NCBI GenBank assembly: GCA_028687335.1
Contig: JAQUAI010000004.1
Location: 110,170 to 174,169 of the forward strand
DNA: 64,000 nucleotides
Direction of reading: 5' to 3'
Origin: Gallionella sp.
GTDB lineage: Bacteria; Pseudomonadota; Gammaproteobacteria; Burkholderiales; Gallionellaceae
Shown piece by piece: positions 1 to 8,337 of this stretch. The position numbers and the translations under genes are program-made. The notes beneath the pieces are model-generated. The model was not told where the DNA came from. It searched no databases and was given only the letters and a program-made list of their open reading frames with translations. Each line of letters starts with the position of its first letter. The first letter of the stretch is position 1.

Positions 1-793
1 GCAAGCGGGTGTCTTGCGGGCTCAATGCGGAAAGATCATTTTTCTCCAGCAGCCAGCAATGGATGCGCTGATCGAAATCATCCCCGCCCAGTGCCGAGTC
101 GCCATTTGCCGCCAGCACTTCGAACACCCCGCGCGACAGGCGCAGAATGGAAATATCAAACGTGCCGCCGCCCAAGTCATACACGGCATACACGCCCTCG
201 GCAGCATTATCCAACCCATAGGCAATCGCAGCGGCAGTCGGCTCGTTCAGCAAGCGCAACACACTCAAACCGGCCAGTTTGGCCGCATCCTTGGTAGCTT
301 GGCGCTGCGCGTCGTCAAAATAGGCGGGCACCGTAATCACCGCACCGACCAGCTCGCCCCCCAATGCCGCTTCTGCGCGCGCGCGCATCACTTTGAGTAT
401 CTCGGCAGAAACTTCAACCGGGCTTTTCACACCAGCCACAGTGCGTAGTTGCAACATACCGTCGGCATCGACAAAGCGGTAAGGCAGACGACTGATGTCG
501 CCGATGTCCTGCAAGCCTCGCCCCATAAAACGTTTGACCGAAACAATGGTATTCACCGGGTCTTCGCTCTGCGCCGCCTGTGCCGCTTCACCGACACTGA
601 CACCGCCGTCCGCCGCATAACGCGTCACCGATGGCAACATGGCGCGGCCATTCTCGTCATTCAGCACGATGCTGATACCGTTGCGCACCGTAGCCACCAG
701 TGAATTGGTTGTGCCAAGATCAATGCCCACCGCCAAGCGATGCTGATGCGGAGCGGTACTCAGCCCCGGTTCGGAAATTTGTAAGAGTGCCAT
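1..793 (-). CDS. hscA: Fe-S cluster assembly chaperone HscA (Hsp70 family), partial
   Basis: This is the N-terminal 264 residues of the specialised Hsp70 that, with HscB, drives transfer of Fe-S clusters from IscU to apoproteins using ATP. It is absent as a closed frame because the window edge cuts it. The protein starts [10 protein letters not shown]; an Hsp70 phosphate-1 motif ([10 protein letters not shown]) lies near residues 23-32 and the second actin-like motif ([13 protein letters not shown]) near residue 200, so only the nucleotide-binding domain is visible. The start ATG overlaps the hscB stop (ATGA), indicating translational coupling. It belongs to the iscR-S-U-A-hscB-hscA operon. 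The identity is firm because MALLQISEP with the hscB neighbour is characteristic of HscA rather than DnaK. Confidence 0.95.
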   Translation of the reverse strand, partial: MALLQISEPGLSTAPHQHRLAVGIDLGTTNSLVATVRNGISIVLNDENGRAMLPSVTRYAADGGVSVGEAAQAAQSEDPVNTIVSVKRFMGRGLQDIGDISRLPYRFVDADGMLQLRTVAGVKSPVEVSAEILKVMRARAEAALGGELVGAVITVPAYFDDAQRQATKDAAKLAGLSVLRLLNEPTAAAIAYGLDNAAEGVYAVYDLGGGTFDISILRLSRGVFEVLAANGDSALGGDDFDQRIHCWLLEKNDLSALSPQDTRL

Positions 794-1329
794 CAGGAGT
801 CTATTGCGTCGTAAGCGGAGTGAATTTCTTCCGCGAGTTTTTCCATGAATCGTAACTTGCGTACCAATTCGGCAGCTGCCACGTAATTTTTTTCGCTGTC
901 TATTTTATCTGCGAGCACATGTTCCAGCGCGCGTGTTTCTCGGCGCATCTCGGCTTGCAGCGCGTCCAGCTTGTCGGCATCTTTAGCCTGCTGCGCTTCG
1001 GCGACCGCTTCGCGCCGCTCCATCTGTGCCATCAAAAAATCAATCGGCATCGCGGTGTTGGTCTCTTCCTGCGTATCCACGCCCTGCAAAGTCAGCAGGT
1101 AACGCGCACGCTTCAGCGGATTACGCAAAGCCTGGTACGCCTCGTTCACCCGTGTAGATTGCTGCATTGCCATGCGTTGCTCGGCATCGGAAAGATGCGC
1201 CGACTTGTCGGGATGCACTTGCGTTTGCAGCGTGCGGAATTGTTGATCCAGCTGCCCCGCATCCAGCGCGAAAGTCTGCGCCAAACCGAATAGTTGAAAA
1301 TGATTTTGCTGAAAATCGAACGACATCAT
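793..1329 (-). CDS. hscB: Fe-S assembly co-chaperone HscB (J-domain protein)
   Basis: HscB is the dedicated J-protein that delivers IscU to HscA and stimulates its ATPase. The 178-residue product has the usual HscB length. The N-terminal J domain (residues about 4-78) carries the HPD tripeptide at residues 39-41, and a helical C-terminal domain (about 95-175) would bind IscU. The gene lies between iscA and hscA, with its stop codon overlapping the hscA start. Two adjacent Met codons open the frame; the first is used here, and the choice changes only one residue. Confidence 0.95.
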   Translation of the reverse strand: MMSFDFQQNHFQLFGLAQTFALDAGQLDQQFRTLQTQVHPDKSAHLSDAEQRMAMQQSTRVNEAYQALRNPLKRARYLLTLQGVDTQEETNTAMPIDFLMAQMERREAVAEAQQAKDADKLDALQAEMRRETRALEHVLADKIDSEKNYVAAAELVRKLRFMEKLAEEIHSAYDAIDS

Positions 1330-1380
1330 GCCTGTTTCATTTCAAGGTCAACGCCGTATGCCGATGGGAAGATTGCCGGA

Positions 1381-1704
1381 TCAAACCTTGAAACTCTCGC
1401 CGCAACCGCAGGAGTCTTTGACGTTGGGATTGTTGAACTTAAATCCTTCGTTCAAACCCTCGCGGGCATAATCCAACTCCATGCCGTCGATATACGGCAA
1501 GCTTTGCGGATCAACCAGCACCTTCACTCCGTTGCTGTCGAATTGCAGATCGTCACCGCCCACTTCGTCGGCAAATTCCAATTTATAGGCCATACCCGAA
1601 CAACCGCTGGTGCGCACGCCGATGCGCAAACCCGCACCCTTGCCGCGTTTGGCAATGAAATTCAACACATGCTTGGCTGCATTTTCTGTCAGCGTAATTG
1701 CCAT
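1381..1704 (-). CDS. iscA: Iron-sulfur cluster assembly protein IscA
   Basis: This is an A-type carrier or scaffold that supports Fe-S insertion, mainly of 4Fe-4S clusters, downstream of IscU. The 107-residue protein has the three invariant cysteines: Cys35 in SGCSGMAY, and Cys99 and Cys101 in the C-terminal DSCGCGESF. It sits between iscU and hscB, as in proteobacterial isc operons. Length and position favour IscA over the paralogues ErpA and SufA. The short gap to iscU (1705-1756) contains a small CCCCTTCAGGGG palindrome but no convincing separate promoter. Confidence 0.95.
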   Translation of the reverse strand: MAITLTENAAKHVLNFIAKRGKGAGLRIGVRTSGCSGMAYKLEFADEVGGDDLQFDSNGVKVLVDPQSLPYIDGMELDYAREGLNEGFKFNNPNVKDSCGCGESFKV

Positions 1705-1756
1705 GATGCTTTCTCCGTCTTACCCCTGAAGGGGACTTGAGTTCAGAATTAAAAAA

Positions 1757-2173
1757 TTAGACGCTACCTTTGCAGGCCGATGTCTCGACATTGCCACCCT
1801 GCTTGGATTTGTAGTCTGCCACCGCTGCTTTGATTGCATCTTCAGCAAGGATGGAGCAATGAATCTTCACTGGGGGTAAGGCCAACTCTTCCGCGATTTG
1901 CGTATTTTTAATTTCCAGTGCCTGATCGACCGTCTTGCCTTTAACCCATTCAGTCACCAGCGAGCTGGATGCGATTGCCGAACCGCAGCCGTATGTTTTG
2001 AATTTGGCATCTTCAATCACACCATCCTTACCGACCTTGATCTGCAACTTCATCACATCGCCGCAAGCTGGTGCGCCAACCATCCCAGTTCCCAAGCCTG
2101 CTTCGTCTTTGGCAAAAGAGCCCACGTTACGTGGGTTTTCGTAGTGATCCAATAATTTTTCGCTGTAAGCCAT
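1757..2173 (-). CDS. iscU: Fe-S cluster scaffold IscU
   Basis: IscU is the scaffold on which IscS-derived sulfur and iron assemble into a 2Fe-2S cluster before HscA/HscB-driven release. The start at MAYSEKLLDHYENPRN is chosen because it matches the conserved IscU N-terminus and has GGAG six bases upstream; the frame stays open 18 codons further, but those codons do not resemble the family. The three cluster cysteines are Cys37 (APACGD), Cys63 (YGCGSA) and Cys106 (KIHCSI). LPPVK at residues 99-103 is the HscA recognition motif. The 138-residue protein carries a short extra C-terminal tail. Confidence 0.96.
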   Translation of the reverse strand: MAYSEKLLDHYENPRNVGSFAKDEAGLGTGMVGAPACGDVMKLQIKVGKDGVIEDAKFKTYGCGSAIASSSLVTEWVKGKTVDQALEIKNTQIAEELALPPVKIHCSILAEDAIKAAVADYKSKQGGNVETSACKGSV

Positions 2174-2243
2174 TTTTTGCTCCTTCGTCGCAGTGAAGGG
2201 GGAAGAGGCAAGGAAGACCGGTAACAACCGCTCTCGTTTTTGA

Positions 2244-2271
2244 CTTTACCCTTCCCTCTTTACCCTTCCCG
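2244..2271. repeat. Tandem 14-base direct repeat between iscS and iscU
   Basis: Two adjacent 14-base units reading CTTTACCCTTCCC plus one variable base lie directly after the iscS stop codon. They are purine-rich on the transcribed (minus) strand and lie in the iscS-iscU spacer. No function is known to me; slippage is a plausible origin. Confidence 0.7.
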
Positions 2272-2274
2272 CAG

Positions 2275-3504
2275 TTAATGTGCTGCCCACTGCACAGTAT
2301 TCAGGTCTATGCCATCTTTGTACATCTCCCATAAGGGGGATAGCGCGCGCAACTTTCCTATTTTGCTGTGCAACAATTCGATGACGTAATCAACTTCTTC
2401 CTCCGTGGTGAAACGTCCGATACTGAAGCGGATAGAGCTGTGCGCCAGTTCGTCGCTGCGCCCCAATGCACGCAACACGTAAGACGGCTCAAGGCTGGCC
2501 GAGGTACAGGCCGAGCCGCTGGAAACCGCAACATCTTTCACCGCCATGATGAGCGACTCGCCTTCGACAAAATTAAAACTGAGATTCAGATTGTGCGGCA
2601 CACGATGCGTCATATCACCGTTGACGTGAACCTCTTCCATCTCTTTCAGGCCATTCAGTAAACGGTCACGCAACGCGCGGATGCGCTCGTTTTCCTCAGC
2701 CATTTCTTCCTTGGCGATACGAAATGCCTCGCCCATACCAACGATCTGGTGCGTTGCCAGCGTGCCGGAACGCATACCGCGCTCGTGGCCGCCGCCGTGC
2801 ATTTGCGCCTCGATACGCACACGCGGCTTACGGCGCACGTACAACGCACCGATACCCTTGGGGCCGTAAGTTTTATGCGCCGAGAACGACATCAGATCGA
2901 CCTTGAGTTTTTGCAGATCAATCGCCACTTTGCCGGTCGCCTGTGCCGCATCCACATGGAACAAAATACCGCGTTCGCGGCAGATATCGCCCATCGCCAC
3001 GATGTCTTGAATCACGCCAATTTCATTGTTTACCAGCATGACCGAGAGCAGCACCGTGTCAGGACGCAAGGCTGCTTTGAGCTTTTCCAGATCAAGCAAA
3101 CCATTTGGTTCAGGATCAAGATAAGTCGCACTAAAACCCTCGCGTTCCAACTCACGCACAGTATCCAGCACAGCCTTATGCTCGATACGCATAGTGACGA
3201 TGTGTTTACCTTTACCCTGATAAAAGTGCGCTGCGCCTTTGATGGCTAGGTTGTTTGATTCGGTCGCGCCGGAAGTCCACACAATCTCTTTCGGATCGGC
3301 GTTCACCAATGCAGCAACGTGCGTGCGCGCCAACTCAACCGCCTCGTCGGCAGCCCAGCCGAATGCGTGCGAACGCGAGGCTGGGTTGCCGAATTTTTCG
3401 GTCAAATAAGGAATCATTTTTTCAGCCACCCGTGGATCAACCGGCGTGGTCGCCGAGTAATCCATATAAATAGGCAACTGCAATTGCTTGACCGCTTGCA
3501 TCAT
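2275..3504 (-). CDS. iscS: Cysteine desulfurase IscS
   Basis: IscS is a PLP enzyme that converts cysteine to alanine and passes persulfide sulfur to IscU, and also to tRNA thiolation enzymes; MnmA, one such recipient, is encoded at 51.5 kb. Landmarks are [14 protein letters not shown] at the N-terminus, the PLP lysine in [12 protein letters not shown], and the mobile-loop catalytic cysteine near residue 333 in [14 protein letters not shown]. Its roughly 409 residues are normal for group I desulfurases. The ATG at 3504 is taken; a second ATG at 3501 has better spacing (8 bases) to the AGGAG that overlaps the iscR stop codon. That overlap implies coupled translation of iscR and iscS. Confidence 0.97.
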   Translation of the reverse strand: MMQAVKQLQLPIYMDYSATTPVDPRVAEKMIPYLTEKFGNPASRSHAFGWAADEAVELARTHVAALVNADPKEIVWTSGATESNNLAIKGAAHFYQGKGKHIVTMRIEHKAVLDTVRELEREGFSATYLDPEPNGLLDLEKLKAALRPDTVLLSVMLVNNEIGVIQDIVAMGDICRERGILFHVDAAQATGKVAIDLQKLKVDLMSFSAHKTYGPKGIGALYVRRKPRVRIEAQMHGGGHERGMRSGTLATHQIVGMGEAFRIAKEEMAEENERIRALRDRLLNGLKEMEEVHVNGDMTHRVPHNLNLSFNFVEGESLIMAVKDVAVSSGSACTSASLEPSYVLRALGRSDELAHSSIRFSIGRFTTEEEVDYVIELLHSKIGKLRALSPLWEMYKDGIDLNTVQWAAH

Positions 3505-3512
3505 CAAAGCTC

Positions 3513-3983
3513 CTAAATTGACGCTGTTGTGGACTTCGCCGCGCCTGCGACACTAATTACCGAAGCGGCCACTTGGCGTTTGTTTTGGCTGTCAACCAAC
3601 TGCTGCACACTGACAGATTCCAGATAATCGTAGATTTTTTCGTTCAAGCCCATCCACAGATCGTGGGTGATGCAAGGCTGCCCGCCTTGGCAATTGCCCT
3701 CGCCGTCGCAGTTGGTCGCATCGACTTTTTCGTCAACCGCTTGCACGATGTCGGCCACGGTGATTTTGCCGGCGGAACGCGCCAGATAATAACCGCCACC
3801 CGGACCGCGCACGCTCTCAACAATGTTGTTGCGACGCAGCTTGCCAAACAGCTGCTCAAGGTAAGACAGAGAAATATTTTGGCGCGTACTAATCGAAATC
3901 AGCGTCACCGGCTTTTTACTTGCCCGCATTGCCAAATCAAGTACCGCAGTTACAGCAAAACGACCTTTAGTTGTTAGTCTCAT
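3513..3983 (-). CDS. iscR: Rrf2-family Fe-S-sensing transcriptional regulator IscR
   Basis: IscR represses its own operon when it holds a 2Fe-2S cluster. The protein has an N-terminal winged helix (residues about 1-65, [17 protein letters not shown]) and cluster ligands Cys92, Cys98 and Cys104 plus a downstream His in ITHDLW. This spacing matches E. coli IscR exactly when the second of two tandem ATG codons (3983) is used. That start also sits 5 bases after GGAGG, so it is preferred over 3986. The C-terminal tail after residue 140 is variable. A type-1-like IscR operator lies upstream at 4064-4088. Confidence 0.96.
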   Translation of the reverse strand: MRLTTKGRFAVTAVLDLAMRASKKPVTLISISTRQNISLSYLEQLFGKLRRNNIVESVRGPGGGYYLARSAGKITVADIVQAVDEKVDATNCDGEGNCQGGQPCITHDLWMGLNEKIYDYLESVSVQQLVDSQNKRQVAASVISVAGAAKSTTASI

Positions 3984-4055
3984 CATCCCCTCCAGAGGTA
4001 TCTACTCGCTCAATTCGGTCCACTGTTCCCCCAGCGAAACCAAACACCCGGATGA

Positions 4056-4084
4056 ATCATAAGATACCCGATTATTTTAATCAA
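4056..4084 (-). promoter_or_regulatory. Predicted sigma-70 promoter of the isc operon
   Basis: On the minus strand, TTGATT (4079-4084) and TATGAT (4056-4061) are separated by 17 bases. The -35 box lies within the cysE stop region and within the IscR operator. The expected start of transcription is near 4049, giving a leader of about 65 bases before iscR. Confidence 0.6.
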
Positions 4085-4088
4085 CAAT
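4064..4088 (-). promoter_or_regulatory. Type-1 IscR-binding site upstream of iscR
   Basis: Read on the minus strand, this 25-base site begins ATTGTTGATT and ends TAATCGGGTAT. By hand comparison it matches the type-1 IscR consensus (ATASYYGACT...YAGTCRRSTAT) at 22 of 25 positions. It overlaps the -35 element of the predicted iscR promoter, the usual place for repression by cluster-loaded IscR, and it also covers the last codons of cysE. Confidence 0.7.
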
Positions 4089-4808
4089 CTTATTCAGATA
4101 GTTCGGATCGAACTTGTCGGCTGTCGCGCGTTCGTCATCCACCCGCACGCCCATTTTTTCCAATTGCTGCAAAATCAACTCGATACGCTGATCAACCGTC
4201 ACACTGTGCCCGATCAAACCATGCAAGGCTTTCGCAACCGGATCGTTTTGATCGTTGCCAATGCCATAGGCATTAAAGCCATGCACCACTTTTTTCTCGT
4301 CATCCAGAATACGCGCGGGAATACCTGCCGCCGTTGCCCCCGCAGGCACTTCCTTCACCACAACGGCATTGGAACCGATCTTGGCACCGTCACCAATATG
4401 AATCGGCCCGAGAATTTTAGCGCCCGCCCCGACCACCACACCGTTCCCCAGCGTTGGATGGCGCTTACCTTCTTTCCACGACGTACCGCCCAACGTTACC
4501 CCGTGATACAGCGTGACATCATCGCCAATCTCAGCCGTTTCACCGATCACCACCCCCATGCCGTGGTCGATGAAAAAGCGCCGACCAATCGTCGCCCCAG
4601 GATGAATCTCAATGCCGGTTAATCCACGCGCGATGTGCGACAAAAAGCGCGCCAGCCATTTGAAACCACCGTGCCATAAACGATTCGATGCGCGATGAAT
4701 AATGCGCGCATGCAAACCGGGATAGCAGGTCAGCACCTCAAAAGTAGTGCGCGCCGCCGGATCGCGGTCAAACACGCTGCGAATGTCTTCTCGGATATTG
4801 CTAAACAT
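4077..4808 (-). CDS. cysE: Serine O-acetyltransferase
   Basis: CysE makes O-acetylserine from serine and acetyl-CoA, the committed step to cysteine, which is the sulfur donor for the IscS pathway encoded next door. The 243-residue protein has an N-terminal helical region (about 1-60) and a left-handed beta-helix of hexapeptide repeats (about 65-175), with the catalytic His-Asp region in [18 protein letters not shown] and the [15 protein letters not shown] loop. Its start overlaps the trmJ stop by 8 bases, so the two are co-transcribed. Its 3' end carries the iscR promoter and IscR site. It belongs to the short EpsC/CysE type. Confidence 0.93.
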   Translation of the reverse strand: MFSNIREDIRSVFDRDPAARTTFEVLTCYPGLHARIIHRASNRLWHGGFKWLARFLSHIARGLTGIEIHPGATIGRRFFIDHGMGVVIGETAEIGDDVTLYHGVTLGGTSWKEGKRHPTLGNGVVVGAGAKILGPIHIGDGAKIGSNAVVVKEVPAGATAAGIPARILDDEKKVVHGFNAYGIGNDQNDPVAKALHGLIGHSVTVDQRIELILQQLEKMGVRVDDERATADKFDPNYLNKIVD

Positions 4809-5550
4809 GGGGATGCTCTTCTTGGTAGCGTTTTCTTAAGCGCGAATTGTACTCGGTAGTCACACTCAATATGCCACGCAGAATGTTGACCTCTTCTGTT
4901 TCCAGACGAGCGCGCGCATACAAACGACGCAGACGCTGCATCAGACGCGCCGGTTTTTGCGTGGTAAAAAATCCGATCTCGAATAACGTTTTTTCCAGAT
5001 GACTGAAATAGCCCTCAACTTGCTCATAGGATGCCGGTGTAACCGCATCCAGCACGGGCAACTCGCCCTGCAATGCGATACTCAATTCATACGCCATCAC
5101 TTGCACCGCAGCCGCCAGATTCAACGATGAATAATCGGGATTCGCGGGAATATTCGCCAGCACTTGCGCCTTACCCAACTCCTCATTGGTCAGGCCGGAC
5201 ATTTCCGTACCAAACAGCAACGCGACGGGATGCGCCTGAGCTTGTTGCGCCAATAAAGGCATCGCCTCTCGCGGGGTTTTGACCTCGATAGAAATATCGC
5301 GCAAACGCGCTGTCATCGCCACCGTAAACACCGCCCCCTGCAAAGCTTCGTCGATAGAACCGCACACCACCGCGTTATCAAGAATATCGTCCGCCCCAGC
5401 CGCCATAGCAACCGCCTGCGGATCAGGAAAATAGCGGGGATTAATCAGATAAAGCTGCGACAACCCCATCGTCTTCATCGCGCGCGCCGCCGCGCCGATG
5501 TTGCCGGGATGAGAGGTATGACTGAGGACAACACGAATATTATTGAGCAT
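4801..5550 (-). CDS. trmJ: tRNA (cytidine/uridine-2'-O)-methyltransferase TrmJ
   Basis: This SPOUT-class methyltransferase methylates the 2'-O of tRNA position 32. The N-terminus ([22 protein letters not shown]) is the conserved SpoU motif 1, [15 protein letters not shown] is motif 2, and [18 protein letters not shown] is motif 3, which forms the knotted SAM site. A helical C-terminal extension (about 170-249) is typical of TrmJ. Placement directly upstream of cysE and isc is common in proteobacteria. The activity is inferred from the family. Confidence 0.92.
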   Translation of the reverse strand: MLNNIRVVLSHTSHPGNIGAAARAMKTMGLSQLYLINPRYFPDPQAVAMAAGADDILDNAVVCGSIDEALQGAVFTVAMTARLRDISIEVKTPREAMPLLAQQAQAHPVALLFGTEMSGLTNEELGKAQVLANIPANPDYSSLNLAAAVQVMAYELSIALQGELPVLDAVTPASYEQVEGYFSHLEKTLFEIGFFTTQKPARLMQRLRRLYARARLETEEVNILRGILSVTTEYNSRLRKRYQEEHPHV

Positions 5551-5561
5551 AGTTTTGGACG

Positions 5562-5729
5562 TTAGACGTTAAAGCGGGGGTGTACTTGAAAGGTTCGGCT
5601 TTGAGCGAGGGGATTCTGGTTATCCGTCAATACTGCAACAATGTCCACAACAGCGAACTGCCGCCGTTGTGATTTGTCGTCCCAAATGGAACGAATCTGC
5701 TTCGACTCAAACAGCTTGATGTTGCTCAT
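5562..5729 (-). pseudogene. BRO-N / phage antirepressor-like protein, truncated remnant
   Basis: This is a 55-codon frame with an ATG and a G-rich segment just upstream. Its first 40 residues (MSNIKLFESKQIRSIWDD... then FAVVDIVAVLTDNQNP) closely resemble the start of BRO-N / DinD-like proteins, which normally run on to over 200 residues. After LTDNQNP the sequence leaves the family pattern and stops. It is therefore probably a decayed fragment of a mobile or phage-derived gene lodged between trmJ and suhB. Translation as a short peptide cannot be excluded. Confidence 0.65.
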
Positions 5730-5826
5730 GGCATTCCCCCTCGCAAAGGATTTGGTTTATTCCGAACGCAATACCAACTAAAATACGCGCCGGATTTCCC
5801 TAGCTCATTAAAAAGGTCGTACTAAT

Positions 5827-6624
5827 ATGCACCCAATGCTCAACATCGCGGTGAAAGCCGCACGTCGCGCCGGCAATTTGATCCATCGCGCGTCCGACAA
5901 TATTGATCACCTCACCGTGACCAAAAAGTCCCAAGCAGATTACGTCAGTGAAGTGGATCGCGCCGCCGAGCGCACCATCATTGAAACCTTGCTGGAAGCC
6001 TATCCAAGCCATGCGATTCTAGCAGAAGAGAGCGGCGCTCAAGGCCAGTCAGAGTACGTCTGGATCATCGATCCGCTTGATGGCACGACCAATTTTTTGC
6101 ACGGCTTTCCGCAATATGCTGTCTCTATCGCGCTGCAACATAACGGCGTGTTGAGCCAAGCCGTCATCTACGACCCAACCAAAAACGACCTATTCACCGC
6201 CTCTCGCGGGCGCGGTGCTTTCCTCAATGACAAACGTCTGCGTGTGAGCAAGCGCAAGGAAATGATCGACAGCCTGATCGGCACAGGTTTCCCCTACACA
6301 CGCTTTGAACATATGGATGCTTATATGGACATCTTCAAAGATGTAATGCAAAACAGCGCTGGCCTGCGTCGCCCCGGTTCCGCCGCGCTAGATTTGGCTT
6401 ACACCGCAGCGGGACGTTTTGACGGCTTTTTCGAGACGGGCCTCAAGCCTTGGGACATCGCCGCAGGATGCCTGCTCATCACCGAAGCGGGTGGCATTGT
6501 CAGCGACTTGGCGGGCAATCAAAATTACCTCGCCAGCGGCCACGTCTGCGCGGGCAATCCGCACATCCACGAGCAATTGCTCAAGATCATCGCTCCGCAT
6601 CTGACCGACGGTCTGAAGGGCTAA
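5827..6624 (+). CDS. suhB: Inositol-1-monophosphatase family protein SuhB
   Basis: This Mg2+-dependent sugar phosphatase of the SuhB type is, in enterobacteria, also a partner of the rRNA antitermination complex. Metal ligands are visible in LAEESG (about 66-71) and [12 protein letters not shown] (79-90), with a C-terminal metal Asp in [19 protein letters not shown]. The 265 residues are the normal length. It starts the plus-strand run suhB-pit-DUF47-mutS; the next gene begins 18 bases after its stop. The -10-like TAAAAT at 5779-5784 has no well-spaced -35, so no promoter is called. Confidence 0.93.
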   Translation: MHPMLNIAVKAARRAGNLIHRASDNIDHLTVTKKSQADYVSEVDRAAERTIIETLLEAYPSHAILAEESGAQGQSEYVWIIDPLDGTTNFLHGFPQYAVSIALQHNGVLSQAVIYDPTKNDLFTASRGRGAFLNDKRLRVSKRKEMIDSLIGTGFPYTRFEHMDAYMDIFKDVMQNSAGLRRPGSAALDLAYTAAGRFDGFFETGLKPWDIAAGCLLITEAGGIVSDLAGNQNYLASGHVCAGNPHIHEQLLKIIAPHLTDGLKG

Positions 6625-6642
6625 ACACCACCACCTGCCGTC

Positions 6643-7680
6643 ATGGACTCCACTATTCTCGTCCTTGCGATTACGACTATCGTTATCGTTCTAGTCTTTG
6701 AGTACACCAACGGATTTCATGACGCGGCCAACATCATCGCCACCGTCATCGCCTCACGCGCGATGACACCGGTACAGGCGGTACTGCTGGTTGCTTTTTT
6801 CGAGTTTCTTGGCCCGCTGCTGGTCGGCACCGCCGTCGCCAACACCATCGGAAAATTTATTACGCTGGATGACATCGACCGCGTGTCTGCACTGACTATT
6901 GTGCTGTGCGGTCTGCTTGGTGCGATTGCCTGGAATCTGCTGACTTGGTGGCGCGGCATCCCATCTTCCTCGTCGCACGCGCTGGTCGGTGGCTTGGCGG
7001 GTGTGGTAATGGTTGCTGCGGGTTCCGACCATGTCGTATGGGGATTCGGTGACTTGTTGCACGGCGAGCTAAACGGGGTCGCCAAAGTGCTCGTCGCGCT
7101 CGTGCTTTCACCTATCATCGGCTTTGGTGTCGGCTATCTGCTGCACCGCATCATGCTGCGGCTACTGCGCGGCGCGCACCCCTCGATCAACCGCGACCTA
7201 CGACACTTGCAATACGTCACATCGGCTGGTTTGGCTTTTTCGCACGGTGCTAACGACGCGCAAAAAAGCATGGGAATATTGACGCTAGTGCTACTGATCG
7301 GCGGCTTCATCCCCACCTTTGAAGTGCCGTTCTGGGTGATGCTGGCCTGCTCGCTGACCATCACGCTAGGCATACTTTCCGGCGGCTGGCAGATCGTGCG
7401 TACGCTGGGATTTTCCATTTATAAAATTCGTCCGCTGCACGCGCTGGATTCACAGATGACTGCGGCAACGGTCATTTTTAGCTCGTCCCTGTTTGGTGCG
7501 CCAGTTTCCACCACCCATGTAGTTGCCTCTTCCATCATGGGTATAGGTGCATCGGAACGCCCCAAGGCCGTGCGCTGGAGCAAGGCGCGCGAGATCGTCA
7601 CCACCTGGCTCATCACCATTCCCGGTGCGGCAGTGATGTCGATTACCTGCTATCTTCTCGTTCACACGATCACAGGGTAA
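6643..7680 (+). CDS. Low-affinity inorganic phosphate transporter, PiT family
   Basis: This is a proton- or sodium-coupled phosphate permease of the inner membrane. The 345-residue protein is strongly hydrophobic with about ten membrane segments. It shows the duplicated PiT signature, GFHDAANIIATV near residue 24 and FSHGANDAQKSMGIL near residue 197, one in each inverted half. It is followed five bases later by a DUF47 protein, the usual partner of PiT permeases. Substrate specificity (Pi or metal-phosphate) is inferred from the family. Confidence 0.93.
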   Translation: MDSTILVLAITTIVIVLVFEYTNGFHDAANIIATVIASRAMTPVQAVLLVAFFEFLGPLLVGTAVANTIGKFITLDDIDRVSALTIVLCGLLGAIAWNLLTWWRGIPSSSSHALVGGLAGVVMVAAGSDHVVWGFGDLLHGELNGVAKVLVALVLSPIIGFGVGYLLHRIMLRLLRGAHPSINRDLRHLQYVTSAGLAFSHGANDAQKSMGILTLVLLIGGFIPTFEVPFWVMLACSLTITLGILSGGWQIVRTLGFSIYKIRPLHALDSQMTAATVIFSSSLFGAPVSTTHVVASSIMGIGASERPKAVRWSKAREIVTTWLITIPGAAVMSITCYLLVHTITG

Positions 7681-7685
7681 ATGCC

Positions 7686-8327
7686 ATGCTAGAAGCCTCC
7701 AAAACCTTGCTTGCTATCATCCTAGACCGCGTCTTTCCCAAGGTGCCGGACTTTTTCCAGATGCTCACCGAACAGGCGATCAAGGTGACTTACACGGTCA
7801 ACCTGCTGGTTGAATATATGGAATACAGCGACCCTGCAACGGCCGATGAGCTGAAGCAAAACGTACACGAAGCCGACCTCATTAAAGTGCGCAATCTGCA
7901 CGAATTAAACGATGCTTTTTCAACCCCCATCGACCGCGAAGACATATACCGCGCCATCATCGCCTTGGATGAAATCGTGATGTACTGCAAGACCACCGTA
8001 CACGAGATGGACGTACTCGATGTGAAGCCAGACACTTTCATGCGCGACATCTCGCACTGCCTAAAAGATGGAGTCGAGGCACTGACCAACGGCTTCGCCA
8101 AGCTGGGCAGCACCCCTGCCGCCGCCGCGATTGATGCCGATGCCGCACGCAAAGCCGAACGTCACGCTGAAAAACTTTATCGCGTCGCCCTGCCTCAACT
8201 TTTTGAGGGCGACAACTACATCAACATGTTTAAACGCCGTGAAATTTATCGCCACCTAACCAACGCCGCCGAACACATGGCGCTGTGCGCCAACCGCCTA
8301 CACGACATCGTCGTCAAAATCAGTTAA
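7686..8327 (+). CDS. DUF47 / PhoU-like phosphate transport accessory protein
   Basis: This 213-residue all-helical cytoplasmic protein of the DUF47 family resembles PhoU and is nearly always encoded beside a PiT permease, as here. Members are thought to modulate Pi uptake through the permease, although the mechanism is not settled. The N-terminus ([17 protein letters not shown]) and the D/E-rich helices ([13 protein letters not shown]) match the family. Spacing to pit is five bases, so the two are co-transcribed. Confidence 0.9.
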   Translation: MLEASKTLLAIILDRVFPKVPDFFQMLTEQAIKVTYTVNLLVEYMEYSDPATADELKQNVHEADLIKVRNLHELNDAFSTPIDREDIYRAIIALDEIVMYCKTTVHEMDVLDVKPDTFMRDISHCLKDGVEALTNGFAKLGSTPAAAAIDADAARKAERHAEKLYRVALPQLFEGDNYINMFKRREIYRHLTNAAEHMALCANRLHDIVVKIS

Positions 8328-8337
8328 GTCCTCTCGC

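Noticed and set aside
4002..4026. A second IscR-like sequence closer to iscR
   Set aside because: Only about 13 of 25 consensus positions match, and it lies downstream of the predicted transcription start. The site at 4064-4088 is far better.
5752..5784. Promoter for suhB (TTGGTT / TAAAAT)
   Set aside because: The spacing is 21 bases and the -35 match is poor, so I do not call it.
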